This document shows, one piece after another, positions 18,544-27,870 of a DNA stretch of 64,000 nucleotides (position 1 is its first letter; each line of letters opens with the position of its first letter). The notes beneath the pieces are model-generated. The model did no database searches and had not been told where the DNA came from. It saw nothing but the letters and a program-made list of their open reading frames with translations. A program made the position numbers and the translations under genes. Origin of the DNA: CAVYUC01 sp963771595 (GTDB lineage: Bacteria > Bacteroidota > Bacteroidia > Bacteroidales > Prolixibacteraceae); NCBI GenBank assembly GCA_963771595.1, contig CAVYUC010000019.1, forward strand, positions 62,001-126,000, given 5' to 3'.

Positions 18544-19263
18544 TTATTCAGCAAGAAAATGGTTTACATATTGCATAAATTCATGTCGGTATGAATTTCC
18601 AACCGGTAATTTGTTATTCTTAATCATTACCATATTTCCTTCAACGAGTTTAATTTTTTCCAGAGAGATAATATATGATTTATGAATCCGGTAAAACATG
18701 TCATCCGGTAGTAATTCTGTAATTTTTTTCATGGAAAGATTGGTAACTATTTTTTCATCTTTCAAATGGATCTGAATATAATCGCCCAGACCTTCAATGT
18801 AATAGATGTCCGAAAATTCAATTTTGTAAGATTTCTTGTTTGATTTGATGAATAGAAATCCAGGTTTTGATTTTTCAGATTCCTGGTGTTTCGATGTCTT
18901 TTGTAATTGTAAAAGTTGTTCTGCTTTGAAATAGGCTTTGCAAAAACGATCAAATGAAAAAGGCTTTTTCAGATAATCAATGGCATTCAGTTCAAAACCT
19001 TCGAGCGCATATTCTGAATAAGCAGTGGTAAAAATCACCAGGGGCGGGTTTTTTAAATTCCGCAGAAAAGAAATTCCTGAAAGCTTGGGCATATTAATGT
19101 CCAGAAAAATCAAATCAATTTCCATCTCCTGTAACAGTTTGTGCGCGCATATGGCATCGCTGCAGGTTGCAGAAATAGTCAGATCGGGCAGTTTAATTGC
19201 GTACTGTTGAATTACATTCTGCGCCAGAGGTTCGTCATCTATTATTAAAGCTTTAATTTCCAT
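18544..19263 (-). CDS. LytTR-family response regulator
   Basis: A 239-residue response regulator of the LytR/AlgR type. The receiver domain (about 1-120) has the acidic pair Asp9/Asp10, phospho-acceptor Asp55 in LIFLDINMPKL, TTAYS near 79-83, and the conserved lysine in YLKKPF. The LytTR DNA-binding domain follows (about 135-236: YIEGLGDYIQIHL, FYRIHKSYIISLEKI). It starts 1 nt after the stop of the LytS-type kinase gene, so the two form one two-component system. The regulated genes are not evident from the window. Confidence 0.94.
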   Translation of the reverse strand: MEIKALIIDDEPLAQNVIQQYAIKLPDLTISATCSDAICAHKLLQEMEIDLIFLDINMPKLSGISFLRNLKNPPLVIFTTAYSEYALEGFELNAIDYLKKPFSFDRFCKAYFKAEQLLQLQKTSKHQESEKSKPGFLFIKSNKKSYKIEFSDIYYIEGLGDYIQIHLKDEKIVTNLSMKKITELLPDDMFYRIHKSYIISLEKIKLVEGNMVMIKNNKLPVGNSYRHEFMQYVNHFLAE

Positions 19264-19264
19264 T

Positions 19265-20326
19265 TTATTTCAGTTTTAGTTGAAGGCGTACCGAAAAAAT
19301 ACGATTTTCTTTTGAAACATTTAGGTTAAAATCGTTTGGTTTATATAAATATTTCAGTCGTTGTTTTACATTGTTTATTCCGATTCCTGAATTTTTTTTG
19401 TTCCAGTTTTCCTGATCTTCGTAATTGTTTTTCAATTGAAACTGTACAAAACCTGTTAAAGTGAAATCGAATGTGATGTGGATGTAATCCGGATCTCCTG
19501 TTCCGGGCAGCCCGTGTTTAAAAGCATTGTCAATAAATGGTTCGAAAAGCAACGGGGCAATTTTTGCCGATGGCACAATTCCTTTTATTTCATGCTGAAT
19601 CCGAACCTGATCGGATATGCGTATTTTTTGAAGTGCAATAAAGTTGTTTACAAATTCAATTTCCTTTTCCAAATCAATAAAATTTTCTCTTGATTCATAA
19701 ATCACATGACGCATTAAATCCGAAAGTTTAAGAATAAGTTCCGGCACTTTATCTGATTTAATTAATGCAAGCGAATAAATGTTATTTAATGAATTAAATA
19801 AAAAATGAGGATTGAGCTGACCTTTCAGAGTTTTAAGTTCTGCTTCAAGTTTTTGCTGTTCAACTTTAGCTATTTTAAGGTTTAAATCCTGAAGTTCGAG
19901 CCAATCTTTAATAAACTTTAGAAGCGATGTAACGGCAACATAAATCAAATTTGCAAAAAAGAACGCCGAATACAAGTTTGAATTGAATGAATTAAACCCG
20001 CCGCCTAAATGCAGTACGTCTTTTAATGGAAAAATAAAAAGCAGCTGAATCAGAAGACTGCAAACACTCAAAAGAACAAGCAGCCAGAAAATGTAAAATA
20101 TGTATTTTTTTTGTTTCAGAAGTAGGGGAATCAGCACGTACAAATTCAGATAAACACCGGTGGCAAAACCTATATTTGTGATAATGGCTTTAGTCAGCAC
20201 TTCCAAATCCAGATGAACTCTTTGTTCGTTGTAATAAAAGAAAAAGAGCATGAAAATTATGCTCGCCAGCCAGAATAATATGTGGCCGGCAATTTTGAGC
20301 CGATTGTATATTTTCAGTTTAGGCAT
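19265..20326 (-). CDS. LytS-type membrane histidine kinase
   Basis: A 353-residue kinase with four predicted TM helices (about 11-31, 45-68, 75-98, 118-137) and no large extracellular sensor domain, then a coiled coil (DWLELQDLNLKIAKVEQQKLEAELKTLKGQ) and the His_kinase module LNPHFLFNSLNNIYSLAL with phospho-acceptor His174. The ATPase N-box is EPFIDNAFKHGL, and the G-box GIGINNVKQRL. It is the cognate partner of the LytTR regulator 1 nt downstream and lies 1 nt downstream of a glycosyltransferase-like gene. The signal is unknown. Confidence 0.94.
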   Translation of the reverse strand: MPKLKIYNRLKIAGHILFWLASIIFMLFFFYYNEQRVHLDLEVLTKAIITNIGFATGVYLNLYVLIPLLLKQKKYIFYIFWLLVLLSVCSLLIQLLFIFPLKDVLHLGGGFNSFNSNLYSAFFFANLIYVAVTSLLKFIKDWLELQDLNLKIAKVEQQKLEAELKTLKGQLNPHFLFNSLNNIYSLALIKSDKVPELILKLSDLMRHVIYESRENFIDLEKEIEFVNNFIALQKIRISDQVRIQHEIKGIVPSAKIAPLLFEPFIDNAFKHGLPGTGDPDYIHITFDFTLTGFVQFQLKNNYEDQENWNKKNSGIGINNVKQRLKYLYKPNDFNLNVSKENRIFSVRLQLKLK

Positions 20327-20327
20327 G

Positions 20328-21038
20328 TTAAATCCGGTCGCGTTTATTAATCATCTTTTTGAAATAATAAAGCAATGGATTTGTATATTTTAAATTTTTC
20401 CAGGGCCTGCTGGAATGTGGCAAATGAAGAACTTCTACACCTTTGGCCAGGTAATTTTTAAACCCTCTTTTTTTTGCCTGCCGGCTTATAAAAACATCGA
20501 ACCAGTCTTTGTTTTGCGACAATTCGTTAAAATCAAAAGCCTGCAGAAACGGCAGTGTCATTAAAGTGCAGCAAAAACTCAGGCTGTGCGAAGTATCGGT
20601 AACATCATTGTTTTTGGTTTTCTCGAAATTGTATGGGAAGTTGTAGTTCCCGTTTTTGTCGGTTGTAATGGCGCCAACCAGGGCGGGTTTAGGTTTGCTG
20701 GCCATAATCCCGAGTAATTGCGCAATGCTGTTTTTCTTGATTATTACATCAGATTCAATAACTATTAGCGGCAACTTTTTTTCAAGGGCAATTTTTTGTG
20801 ACAATTGAAGCACCAGTTTGTAATTTGGTGAAGGTGTTGTTGTTACATCCTCAAGATGAATTAAATGGAATCCAAATTGACTTTGCGCCTTTATTAAAGC
20901 ACTTTTTGCATCCGGTAAACTGAAATCATTGAAAATATAATATTCAAATTTTACGTCCGAAGTATAAACGGCTTCAATTGTTTTTAGAGTAGTTTCAATT
21001 GAATCTTTTACTGGTGTAATAATTATTGCTTCTGACAT
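20328..21038 (-). CDS. Family 2-like glycosyltransferase (GT-A fold)
   Basis: A 236-residue protein starting IIITPVKDSIETTLKTIEAVYTSDVKFEYYIFNDFS, the nucleotide-sugar-binding start of a GT-A fold, with IVIESDVII as the likely DxD-region equivalent (here ESD). No TM helix is seen. It ends 1 nt before lytS and starts 40 nt after the SDR gene stop, so it is almost certainly co-transcribed with the two-component system. Donor and acceptor are unknown, and because the canonical DxD is altered, catalytic activity is not assured. Confidence 0.7.
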   Translation of the reverse strand: MSEAIIITPVKDSIETTLKTIEAVYTSDVKFEYYIFNDFSLPDAKSALIKAQSQFGFHLIHLEDVTTTPSPNYKLVLQLSQKIALEKKLPLIVIESDVIIKKNSIAQLLGIMASKPKPALVGAITTDKNGNYNFPYNFEKTKNNDVTDTSHSLSFCCTLMTLPFLQAFDFNELSQNKDWFDVFISRQAKKRGFKNYLAKGVEVLHLPHSSRPWKNLKYTNPLLYYFKKMINKRDRI

Positions 21039-21078
21039 TTTTTATGGATGTTCTGAATTGCAAATTTAGCAGAAATTC

Positions 21079-21846
21079 TCAGTCCTTTTCCGTTCTGTTA
21101 AAATCGCGCGCATAAGCCTGGTCTGTTGGCATTACAAGAATGTCGTCAATATTAACGTGTTTTGGGCGGGTAAGGACAAATAAAATAGTTTCGGCAATGT
21201 CATTCGCAAAAAGAGGAGTGATGCCTTTGTAAACCTGCTTTGCCCGATCCTCGTCGCCGCCAAACCGTACCAGTGAGAATTCAGTTTCAACAGCTCCCGG
21301 ACAAACAGAACTTACTTTTATTCCATATTGCAGCATATCAAGGCGCATTCCTTTAGTGAGCGACTGAACAGCGTGTTTGCTGGCACAATAAACATTTCCC
21401 ATCGGATAGGTTTCTTTTCCCGCAATGGATGAAATATTAATGATATGACCAGATTTTCGCTTAATCATCATTGGCGAAATTAAGCGGGTGATATAAAGTA
21501 ATCCTTTTACATTGGTATCAATCATTCTTTCCCAATCATCAACAACCCCTTCCTGAACAGTGTTAAAACCTGCTGCAAGCCCGGCATTGTTAATTAAAAC
21601 ATCAATTTGCTGCCAATCTTCCGGTAAATTTGTTACAGCAATTTCAGTTTCACTTTTGCTACGGATATCAAAATCTAAAGTCAGAACTTTTGATTCTGAA
21701 TTCTTTTCAATTTTTTCCTTTAAATTGTTTAACCTGTTTTCTCTTCTTCCGGTTAAAATTAAGTTAAAATTATTTTGAGCGAGTAAAGTGGCTGTTGCTT
21801 CGCCAATTCCGGAAGTTGCGCCTGTTATAATTGCAATTTTTTTCAT
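21079..21846 (-). CDS. Short-chain dehydrogenase/reductase (YdfG-like)
   Basis: A 255-residue classical SDR: TGATSGIGEATA (8-19) for cofactor binding, NNAGLA in the middle, catalytic Ser in INISSIAG, and the YCASK motif (Tyr/Lys). The basic residues after the second strand (TGRRENRL) favour NADP(H). It is most like the YdfG/serine 3-dehydrogenase group, which reduce 3-hydroxy acids or malonic semialdehyde; the substrate is unproven. It may head the operon containing the glycosyltransferase, lytS and lytR. Confidence 0.9.
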   Translation of the reverse strand: MKKIAIITGATSGIGEATATLLAQNNFNLILTGRRENRLNNLKEKIEKNSESKVLTLDFDIRSKSETEIAVTNLPEDWQQIDVLINNAGLAAGFNTVQEGVVDDWERMIDTNVKGLLYITRLISPMMIKRKSGHIINISSIAGKETYPMGNVYCASKHAVQSLTKGMRLDMLQYGIKVSSVCPGAVETEFSLVRFGGDEDRAKQVYKGITPLFANDIAETILFVLTRPKHVNIDDILVMPTDQAYARDFNRTEKD

Positions 21847-21957
21847 GATTTATTAACTTTCTTTTTTAGTCGAAATTAAAAAAAACATTAAAATATATGG
21901 AAAAATAAAGTACTTAATTACCTTTGCTTTTGCACAAATAATTAAAGATTAGGGTTT

Positions 21958-22998
21958 ATGAATGAAATTCTAGAAAAGGAGAAGGAATTATCGATTGATT
22001 CCATTCCCGAACCGGAAAATATTGAGGATGTGATTTATTCGTTAATGGTTAATCCTAATTTGTCAAGCATTAACTATTTCAATGATTTTGGTGAAATGCA
22101 GGTTTCTCCGGAATCAATCGGAAAAAGTGAAACGGATGAAATCGGGCTGTTTGATATTGATTCAAACGGCGGTTGCATGGCAATGAGCACGCACGCATTT
22201 CATCATCATTTACAAAACGATCCGCAAAAAGCTACGGAAATTCTGGTGTCGAGATCGGCGCGGAAAATGTTGTGTCTTGGAGCCAAACCAATTGCAATAA
22301 GCGCTTTTTTATACCATATTGATTTTGCTGATCCAAATGGACAATCTATTTCTTCGGGCGCCAAAAAAGGGCTCGAAAATGCAGCAAAAATATTTAACCT
22401 TAAAATTTCGGACCGGAAAATACGGTTTGATCACTTCTCCGGACACGGCCCTGTTCCGCCAACAATTATAATCAGCATGATGGCAATGGTGGAAGACCGG
22501 AAAAAAATTACAACTCATACATTCAAACAAAAAGGAAACAACCTGTTTCTCATAGGAAATCCGGCTGAAGATATTGGCTCTTCTGAATACCTGGAATTTT
22601 ATCACGGAATGACCAATTCACCGCTTCCTTATTTCGATATTAATGAAGAATTGAAAATACAGGTTGGCCTTAAAAAACTGCATACCTCAAATTTAATTCA
22701 AAGTGCCAGCCCAATTGGAAAAGGAGGCCTTTTCTTTACATTGCTGCGTGCAGCTATTCCCAATGAACTTGGATTTGATATAACCACAATTGCAGAATCG
22801 CGCATCGATTCGTTTTTATTTGGTGAAGCAATGGGAAGAATTATTGTGGAAGTAAATCCTGAAAAAGAAGATGAATTTGTTGATGTTTTAACCGGAATGA
22901 AGATGAATTTTTTCACACTGGGGCATGTTACAAAAGGAGAAATCAGGATTGATGATAATTCTTATGGTTATGTTGATAAAATGACTGCAGCAGTTTGA
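21958..22998 (+). CDS. Stand-alone PurL/AIR-synthase-related protein
   Basis: A 346-residue protein with the PurM-like fold seen in FGAM synthase and AIR synthase: an N-terminal half with GLFDIDSNGGCMAMSTHAFHHHL and SARKMLCLGAKPIAISAFL, and a C-terminal half with GNPAEDIGSSEYLEF and the glycine-rich QSASPIGKGGLFFTLLRAA. It is about a quarter of a full-length PurL, with no glutaminase domain and only one PurM-like unit, so it is not a complete FGAM synthase. A TACCTTTG box lies at 21919-21926. Its stop overlaps the ubiE ATG by one base (TGATG), showing coupling to that gene and not to purine genes. The reaction is unknown. Confidence 0.75.
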   Translation: MNEILEKEKELSIDSIPEPENIEDVIYSLMVNPNLSSINYFNDFGEMQVSPESIGKSETDEIGLFDIDSNGGCMAMSTHAFHHHLQNDPQKATEILVSRSARKMLCLGAKPIAISAFLYHIDFADPNGQSISSGAKKGLENAAKIFNLKISDRKIRFDHFSGHGPVPPTIIISMMAMVEDRKKITTHTFKQKGNNLFLIGNPAEDIGSSEYLEFYHGMTNSPLPYFDINEELKIQVGLKKLHTSNLIQSASPIGKGGLFFTLLRAAIPNELGFDITTIAESRIDSFLFGEAMGRIIVEVNPEKEDEFVDVLTGMKMNFFTLGHVTKGEIRIDDNSYGYVDKMTAAV

Positions 22999-23729
22999 TG
23001 GCAGCCGTTCCCTACAAAAGTTCAGGACAAAGTAAAAAAAATCAGGTGGAGGAGATGTTCGACAATATCTCTCCCAGATATGACCTGCTAAATCATTTAC
23101 TGTCAGCAAATATCGATAAGCTTTGGCGAAAAAAGGCCGTTAAACGTCTGGCCCGTTTTAAGCCGGAAATTATTTTGGATATTGCTACAGGCACAGCCGA
23201 TTTTGCCATTGAAGCCACAAAATTAAATCCTGTAAAAATTACAGGAATTGATATTTCGGAAGGCATGCTAAAAATCGGCCGCAAAAAAGTGCAGAAAAAA
23301 GGATATTCTGAAATAATCCGGTTAATTAAAGCTGATTCAGAAGATTTGCCTTTTAAAGCAAATTCTTTTGATGCCGCTGTTGTGGGTTTTGGGGTTCGCA
23401 ATTTTGAACACCTCGAAAAGGGACTTGCGGAAATATTGCGGGTATTAAAACCAGGGGCGGGTTTTATCATTCTCGAGTTTTCGAAACCGCGGAAAGCACC
23501 TTTTAAACAGCTTTATAATTTTTACTTTACCAACCTGCTGCCGTTTTTCGGACGAATGATTTCTAAAGATAAAAGTGCGTATAATTATTTACCCGAATCG
23601 GTTAAGGAATTTCCTGATGGCGAAGATTTACTGGCGGTACTAAATAAAGTTGGGTTTGAAAAAGGGGTGTGGTTGCCGCAAACCTTTGGAATTGCTTCTG
23701 TGTACGAAGTTCAAAAACCTGAAAATTAA
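22998..23729 (+). CDS. ubiE: Demethylmenaquinone/ubiquinone methyltransferase
   Basis: A 243-residue class I SAM methyltransferase of the UbiE/MenG group, which methylates demethylmenaquinone in the last step of menaquinone synthesis. Visible are VEEMFDNISPRYDLLNHLLSANIDKLWR (family N-terminus), the SAM motif ILDIATGTADFAIEA, the VGFGVRNF motif, and LEFSKP. The ATG at 22998-23000 overlaps the stop of the PurL-like gene (TGATG). Bacteroidota use menaquinone, so the name menG would also fit. porT follows 60 nt downstream. Confidence 0.95.
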   Translation: MAAVPYKSSGQSKKNQVEEMFDNISPRYDLLNHLLSANIDKLWRKKAVKRLARFKPEIILDIATGTADFAIEATKLNPVKITGIDISEGMLKIGRKKVQKKGYSEIIRLIKADSEDLPFKANSFDAAVVGFGVRNFEHLEKGLAEILRVLKPGAGFIILEFSKPRKAPFKQLYNFYFTNLLPFFGRMISKDKSAYNYLPESVKEFPDGEDLLAVLNKVGFEKGVWLPQTFGIASVYEVQKPEN

Positions 23730-23789
23730 TCGGGGAATACAATAAATTATCATTTAATTTGTTTGATTAGAACAGACTGAAAAAATCAG

Positions 23790-24551
23790 GTGAAAAAAAT
23801 TGTAATTGCCATATTAATCATATTTGCAGGACTATCAACTTTCGCTCAAAGCCAAAAAGTTAATTATTTAACCACCTTTGACGATAAAACCATTCATTTT
23901 GGTTTTTCTCTTGGAATTAACATGCTCGATTTTGATGTGTTGAATTACAATCCAATTGGCAATAATCCTGAATTTCATCCTGTAACTTGGCCATTGGATC
24001 GTAAACAAATAACAAATTATGATTTTATTAGAGCCGATGTGGCTGAGCTTATTCCCGGTTTTACAGTTGGAATTGTAAGCAGCTTGCGTATTACCCAGAG
24101 CCTCGATCTCAGGTTTTTACCGGGTTTATCATTTGGCGAAAGAAAATTAACTTACAATATTCCTGTTTGGGAAATTGATGAATATCAGCCGGTTCAGTAT
24201 TATTCAATTAAATCAACTTTTCTTGATTTTCCGTTGCTTTTTAAATATAAAGCACGGCGGATTAACAACGACCGGCCGTATGTGATTTTTGGCCCGGCTT
24301 ACCGGCAGGATATTTCACGCACGGGGAAAGAAGATTTGGTTCGGCTTAAAAAAGGTGGATTATACGCTGAAGTTGGAATTGGTTGGGATCATTATTTTCC
24401 GTTTTTCAGGTTCTCTACTGAAGCAAAAATCAGCCTGGGCATTAACGACATGTTGGGAACACCGCCAAGTCCGAACCAGCGACAATATTATTCTTACTCC
24501 ATTAAGAATTTGAAATCCAACATTTTCACGTTAAGTTTTCATTTCGAATAA
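23790..24551 (+). CDS. porT: PorT-family type IX secretion component
   Basis: A 253-residue outer-membrane-type protein with a signal peptide (MKKIVIAILIIFAGLSTFAQS) and the PorT-like core: TIHFGFSLGINMLDFDV, PGFTVGIVSSLRI, LRFLPGLSFGERKL, STFLDFPLLFKYKARR, and a terminal aromatic FHFE as in beta-barrel proteins. PorT is needed for the T9SS that exports CTD proteins such as the two large ones in this window. Its place downstream of ubiE is seen in other Bacteroidota. The start is GTG, no ATG being available. Its 3' end overlaps the convergent methyltransferase gene by 13 bases. Confidence 0.85.
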   Translation: MKKIVIAILIIFAGLSTFAQSQKVNYLTTFDDKTIHFGFSLGINMLDFDVLNYNPIGNNPEFHPVTWPLDRKQITNYDFIRADVAELIPGFTVGIVSSLRITQSLDLRFLPGLSFGERKLTYNIPVWEIDEYQPVQYYSIKSTFLDFPLLFKYKARRINNDRPYVIFGPAYRQDISRTGKEDLVRLKKGGLYAEVGIGWDHYFPFFRFSTEAKISLGINDMLGTPPSPNQRQYYSYSIKNLKSNIFTLSFHFE

Positions 24552-25312
24552 ACAGACTGCCTTTTAAATTCAGAACAAATAATACCTGCAGCAACTGCTG
24601 CATTCAATGATTCTGCAACACTGCTGTTTTGCGAAAATCCCGGAATACTGATTCGTCCCGATACATTTTGTTCTGTTTTTTCGCGTATTCCCTGTCCTTC
24701 GTTCCCAATAACAATAATTGCTTTTGAAGGAAGTTCTTCGGTATAAATGTTTTTGCCATTCATAAAAGAACCCAAAACAGGAACACCTGAATTTTTTGCA
24801 AGTGCGGCCAGTGGTTCTATTTCGGTAGAAGTAATCTTAATTCGGCAAAAAGAACCCATGGTAGCCTGAATTACTTTTGGATTGAACAAATCTGCCGAGT
24901 CGGGTGAGCAAAACAGCTGTTTTATTCCAAACCAGTCGCAGGTACGGATTATTGTTCCGAGGTTTCCCGGATCACGAATTCCATCAAGGTAAAGCGAAAT
25001 ATCATTTATTTCTTCGGGAAGTTGATTTTCCGGAGGAAGTTCGCAAATGGCGATGCAATTTTGCGGATGCTGCAGTAAACTTGCTTTTTTTATTTCGTCT
25101 TCGGTGACAAGTGTAAAATTATTGTTGGATGTTAAAGTTGGTTTATATTGATTCATAAACTGTTCAGTGGCAAAAAGCTGCTTCACAGGAAATCCGGAAT
25201 TTAAAACATCAAGCACACTTTTATCACCTTCAACGATAAACAATTTTTCCTTTTGTCTGTACTTTTTTACACCCAGTGATTTTATTAGTTTTATTGTATT
25301 TTTACTGATCAT
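24539..25312 (-). CDS. TrmH/SpoU-family RNA 2'-O-methyltransferase
   Basis: A 257-residue SPOUT methyltransferase. The N-terminal substrate-binding domain (LGVKKYRQKEKLFIVEGDKSVLDVL) is followed by the SpoU catalytic knot: LDGIRDPGNLGTIIRTCDWFG (motif 1), VIGNEGQGI (motif 2) and ISIPGFSQNSSVAESLNAAVAAGII (motif 3). These methylate a ribose 2'-OH in rRNA or tRNA; RlmB and TsnR/AviRb-type members are the closest models, and the target nucleotide is not predictable here. It is divergent from the tamL gene and converges on porT with a 13-base overlap. Confidence 0.92.
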   Translation of the reverse strand: MISKNTIKLIKSLGVKKYRQKEKLFIVEGDKSVLDVLNSGFPVKQLFATEQFMNQYKPTLTSNNNFTLVTEDEIKKASLLQHPQNCIAICELPPENQLPEEINDISLYLDGIRDPGNLGTIIRTCDWFGIKQLFCSPDSADLFNPKVIQATMGSFCRIKITSTEIEPLAALAKNSGVPVLGSFMNGKNIYTEELPSKAIIVIGNEGQGIREKTEQNVSGRISIPGFSQNSSVAESLNAAVAAGIICSEFKRQSVYSK

Positions 25313-25381
25313 TTTATTGTGAGATTCCGGTAAAATAAATATGTTAAAGTTACAGTTTCTAAATAAAACAGTTCATTATTT

Positions 25382-27748
25382 TTGTTGAAATTAAAATCTA
25401 TCCAGTTGAGCAGAAAACAGCATTTTATACCATTCAAAATTCAAAATTTAATATTAATCGTATCTGTTGCTTTTTTGTTTTCCTGCTCGTCGGTAAAATT
25501 TGTTCCCGAAAATAAATATTTGCTGAACAAAGTGGAGGTGGACGTTGATAATTCGAAAATAAGCAAGGAAGAAGCTAAAACCCACATCAGACAAAAAGAG
25601 AATTACAAAATCCTTGGATTTGCCAAATTTCATTTATGGTTGTATAATTTGTCGTCGAAAGAAAAAACTGATGACTGGTTGAAAAGGATTGGAGAACCGC
25701 CGCAAATTTTTGATGAAGGTTTAACGTATCAGTCTGCAGATTTACTAAAACAATACCTGCACAACAAGGGTTATTTTCGCGCATCGGTTGAGCCCGAAAT
25801 CAAGCTGAAGGAGAAAAAGCAAAAAGCGAATGTGATTTACCACATTAACACTGGCGAACAGTATAAAATCAGGCGAATTAATTATCACATTTCTGATTCA
25901 GTTTTACGGACTATTTTTTTTAATGATTCATCAAAAACATTTATAAAACCAGGAACACCCTTTGATTTTGATTTGCTGGAGCAACAACGAAAAAATATTG
26001 TTCAGTTATTCCGGAACAACGGATATTATTATTTTTCGAAGGACGATGTAAGTTACCTGGCCGACAGCAGCCGGTTTAACAAAGAAATTGTCCTCGATTT
26101 GTTTATGGGAAATACAAAATCGGAGCAACCCGATACATTAAAAATTTACAACCGTTATTATTTAAACAACTTTAATATTTCGGTTATGCCGGGTACTACT
26201 CCTGCCGTTTCTGAAATGTATGGAATTAGCAATTTTTCGGATACCGTTTCGTGGGACAATGTAACACTTTACCGCAGCAGCCAGATAAATTACCGGCCGG
26301 CACTTTTTAAAAGTTTACTTCAAATGAAAAGTGGCCAGCTTTACCGACTTGCCGATGCCGAAAAAACTTTTGAAGCTTTTAACCGGTTAAGGCAATTTCG
26401 TTTTATCGACATTCAGTTTAGTGAACCAATGGGTGTAAACGACAGTAATTTGCTTAACTGTTACATTCGGTTGGCGCCGTTAAGCAAGCAGGCAATTTCG
26501 TTTGATGTGGAAGGAACCAATTCATCGGGAAATTTGGGAGTTGCCGGAAACGTAAATTATACGCACCGGAACTTGTTCAGAGGAGCAGAAGTTTTTCAGA
26601 TGAATTTTAAAGGGGCAATCGAACGGCAACAGCGTGTTGTGGAAAATGTGAAGGAATATTTTAATACCCGGGAACTGGGATTTGAATCAAGCCTGACCTT
26701 TCCGAAATTGATTGGGCCAGGAAAAATCGTAAATTCTTTTAATGAATATTTACCAAAAACTGTGGTAACCGTTGGTTCAAATTATCAGCGCCGGCCGGAA
26801 TATACACGCACCATCTCGAATTTTAAATTCGGTTATAACTGGATGACTTCTCCGTATATGAAACACAATCTGAATATTGTAGATTTTAACATGGTCAATC
26901 TTTACCAGTTCGATCCGGAGTTTATTCAAATTATTAAAGATTTATACATTAAAAGCAGTTTTACCGATCACCTTATTCTGGCAACTAATTATTCATTTGT
27001 GTACAACACGCAGGCATTGTCGCCAAACAAAAATTACACTTACTGGAAATTCAATGTGGAATCGGCAGGAAATCTGTTGTACCTGTTTTCAAAATTAATT
27101 AATCAACCGAAAGTGCAGGTTGTTGATACGGTGGGTCTTGGTTTTTCTGAGTTTTACAGGATTTTAAATACCCGGTTTGCACAATATGCAAAATCGGATC
27201 TGGAGTTTAGATATGGCTATTTGATTGACAAGTACAATGCCCTTGTTACCCGGGCTTTTGTCGGTGTCGGTTTTCCTTTCGGAAACTTTGATGTTTTGCC
27301 TTTCGAAAAAAAATATTTTACCGGTGGGGCAAACGGAATCAGGGCCTGGCAGGTTCGTTCGCTGGGGCCGGGGACTTATCAGGCTCCGAAAAATGCCTAT
27401 CCAAACCAATCGGGAGATATAAAACTGGAAGCCAACCTGGAATACCGTTTCCACCTTATTGCTTTTCTTGAAGGTGCACTTTTTTTAGACGCCGGAAATA
27501 TTTGGGCAATCAATGAAAAAGATAACCGGCCGGGGGCACAATTCAAAATCAACACATTTTATAAACAACTGGCTCTGGGAACGGGAATCGGATTTCGGTT
27601 TGATTTTAGTTATTTTATTTTCCGGCTCGATTTGGGTGTGAAACTTCGTGATCCGGCACAGGCGGCGGGAAATGGCTGGGTTATTGGATACCGGCCCTAT
27701 TCTTCTGATGATTTTAACATTTCATTTGCCATAGGTTATCCCTTCTGA
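25382..27748 (+). CDS. tamL: TamL-type outer-membrane assembly lipoprotein (BamA/TamA superfamily)
   Basis: A 788-residue Omp85-type protein. It begins with a lipoprotein signal (NLILIVSVAFLFSC, lipid Cys35), which is the Bacteroidota TamL feature, then POTRA-like domains (KVEVDVDNSKISKEEAKTHIR; YKIRRINYHISDSVL; LKSLLQMKSGQLYRLADAEKTFEAFNRLRQFRFIDIQF) and a C-terminal 16-strand barrel with the KKYFTGGANGIRAWQVRSLGPG segment and terminal FNISFAIGYPF. It inserts proteins into, or aids biogenesis of, the outer membrane. No in-frame ATG exists before the signal sequence, so translation must begin at a non-ATG codon: TTG at 25382/25385, or TTG at 25406. No tamB gene is adjacent. Confidence 0.85.
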   Translation: MLKLKSIQLSRKQHFIPFKIQNLILIVSVAFLFSCSSVKFVPENKYLLNKVEVDVDNSKISKEEAKTHIRQKENYKILGFAKFHLWLYNLSSKEKTDDWLKRIGEPPQIFDEGLTYQSADLLKQYLHNKGYFRASVEPEIKLKEKKQKANVIYHINTGEQYKIRRINYHISDSVLRTIFFNDSSKTFIKPGTPFDFDLLEQQRKNIVQLFRNNGYYYFSKDDVSYLADSSRFNKEIVLDLFMGNTKSEQPDTLKIYNRYYLNNFNISVMPGTTPAVSEMYGISNFSDTVSWDNVTLYRSSQINYRPALFKSLLQMKSGQLYRLADAEKTFEAFNRLRQFRFIDIQFSEPMGVNDSNLLNCYIRLAPLSKQAISFDVEGTNSSGNLGVAGNVNYTHRNLFRGAEVFQMNFKGAIERQQRVVENVKEYFNTRELGFESSLTFPKLIGPGKIVNSFNEYLPKTVVTVGSNYQRRPEYTRTISNFKFGYNWMTSPYMKHNLNIVDFNMVNLYQFDPEFIQIIKDLYIKSSFTDHLILATNYSFVYNTQALSPNKNYTYWKFNVESAGNLLYLFSKLINQPKVQVVDTVGLGFSEFYRILNTRFAQYAKSDLEFRYGYLIDKYNALVTRAFVGVGFPFGNFDVLPFEKKYFTGGANGIRAWQVRSLGPGTYQAPKNAYPNQSGDIKLEANLEYRFHLIAFLEGALFLDAGNIWAINEKDNRPGAQFKINTFYKQLALGTGIGFRFDFSYFIFRLDLGVKLRDPAQAAGNGWVIGYRPYSSDDFNISFAIGYPF

Positions 27749-27870
27749 TTTTCTTTTGCAAATAGGGGGTTCCGGCTTTCTCAATGAATTATTTTTTTGC
27801 ATTTTTAGGGCTTCATATTATAAAATTGAAGTTTTACATGGAATTTTGTTTCAATTTAACACTTTCGTAA

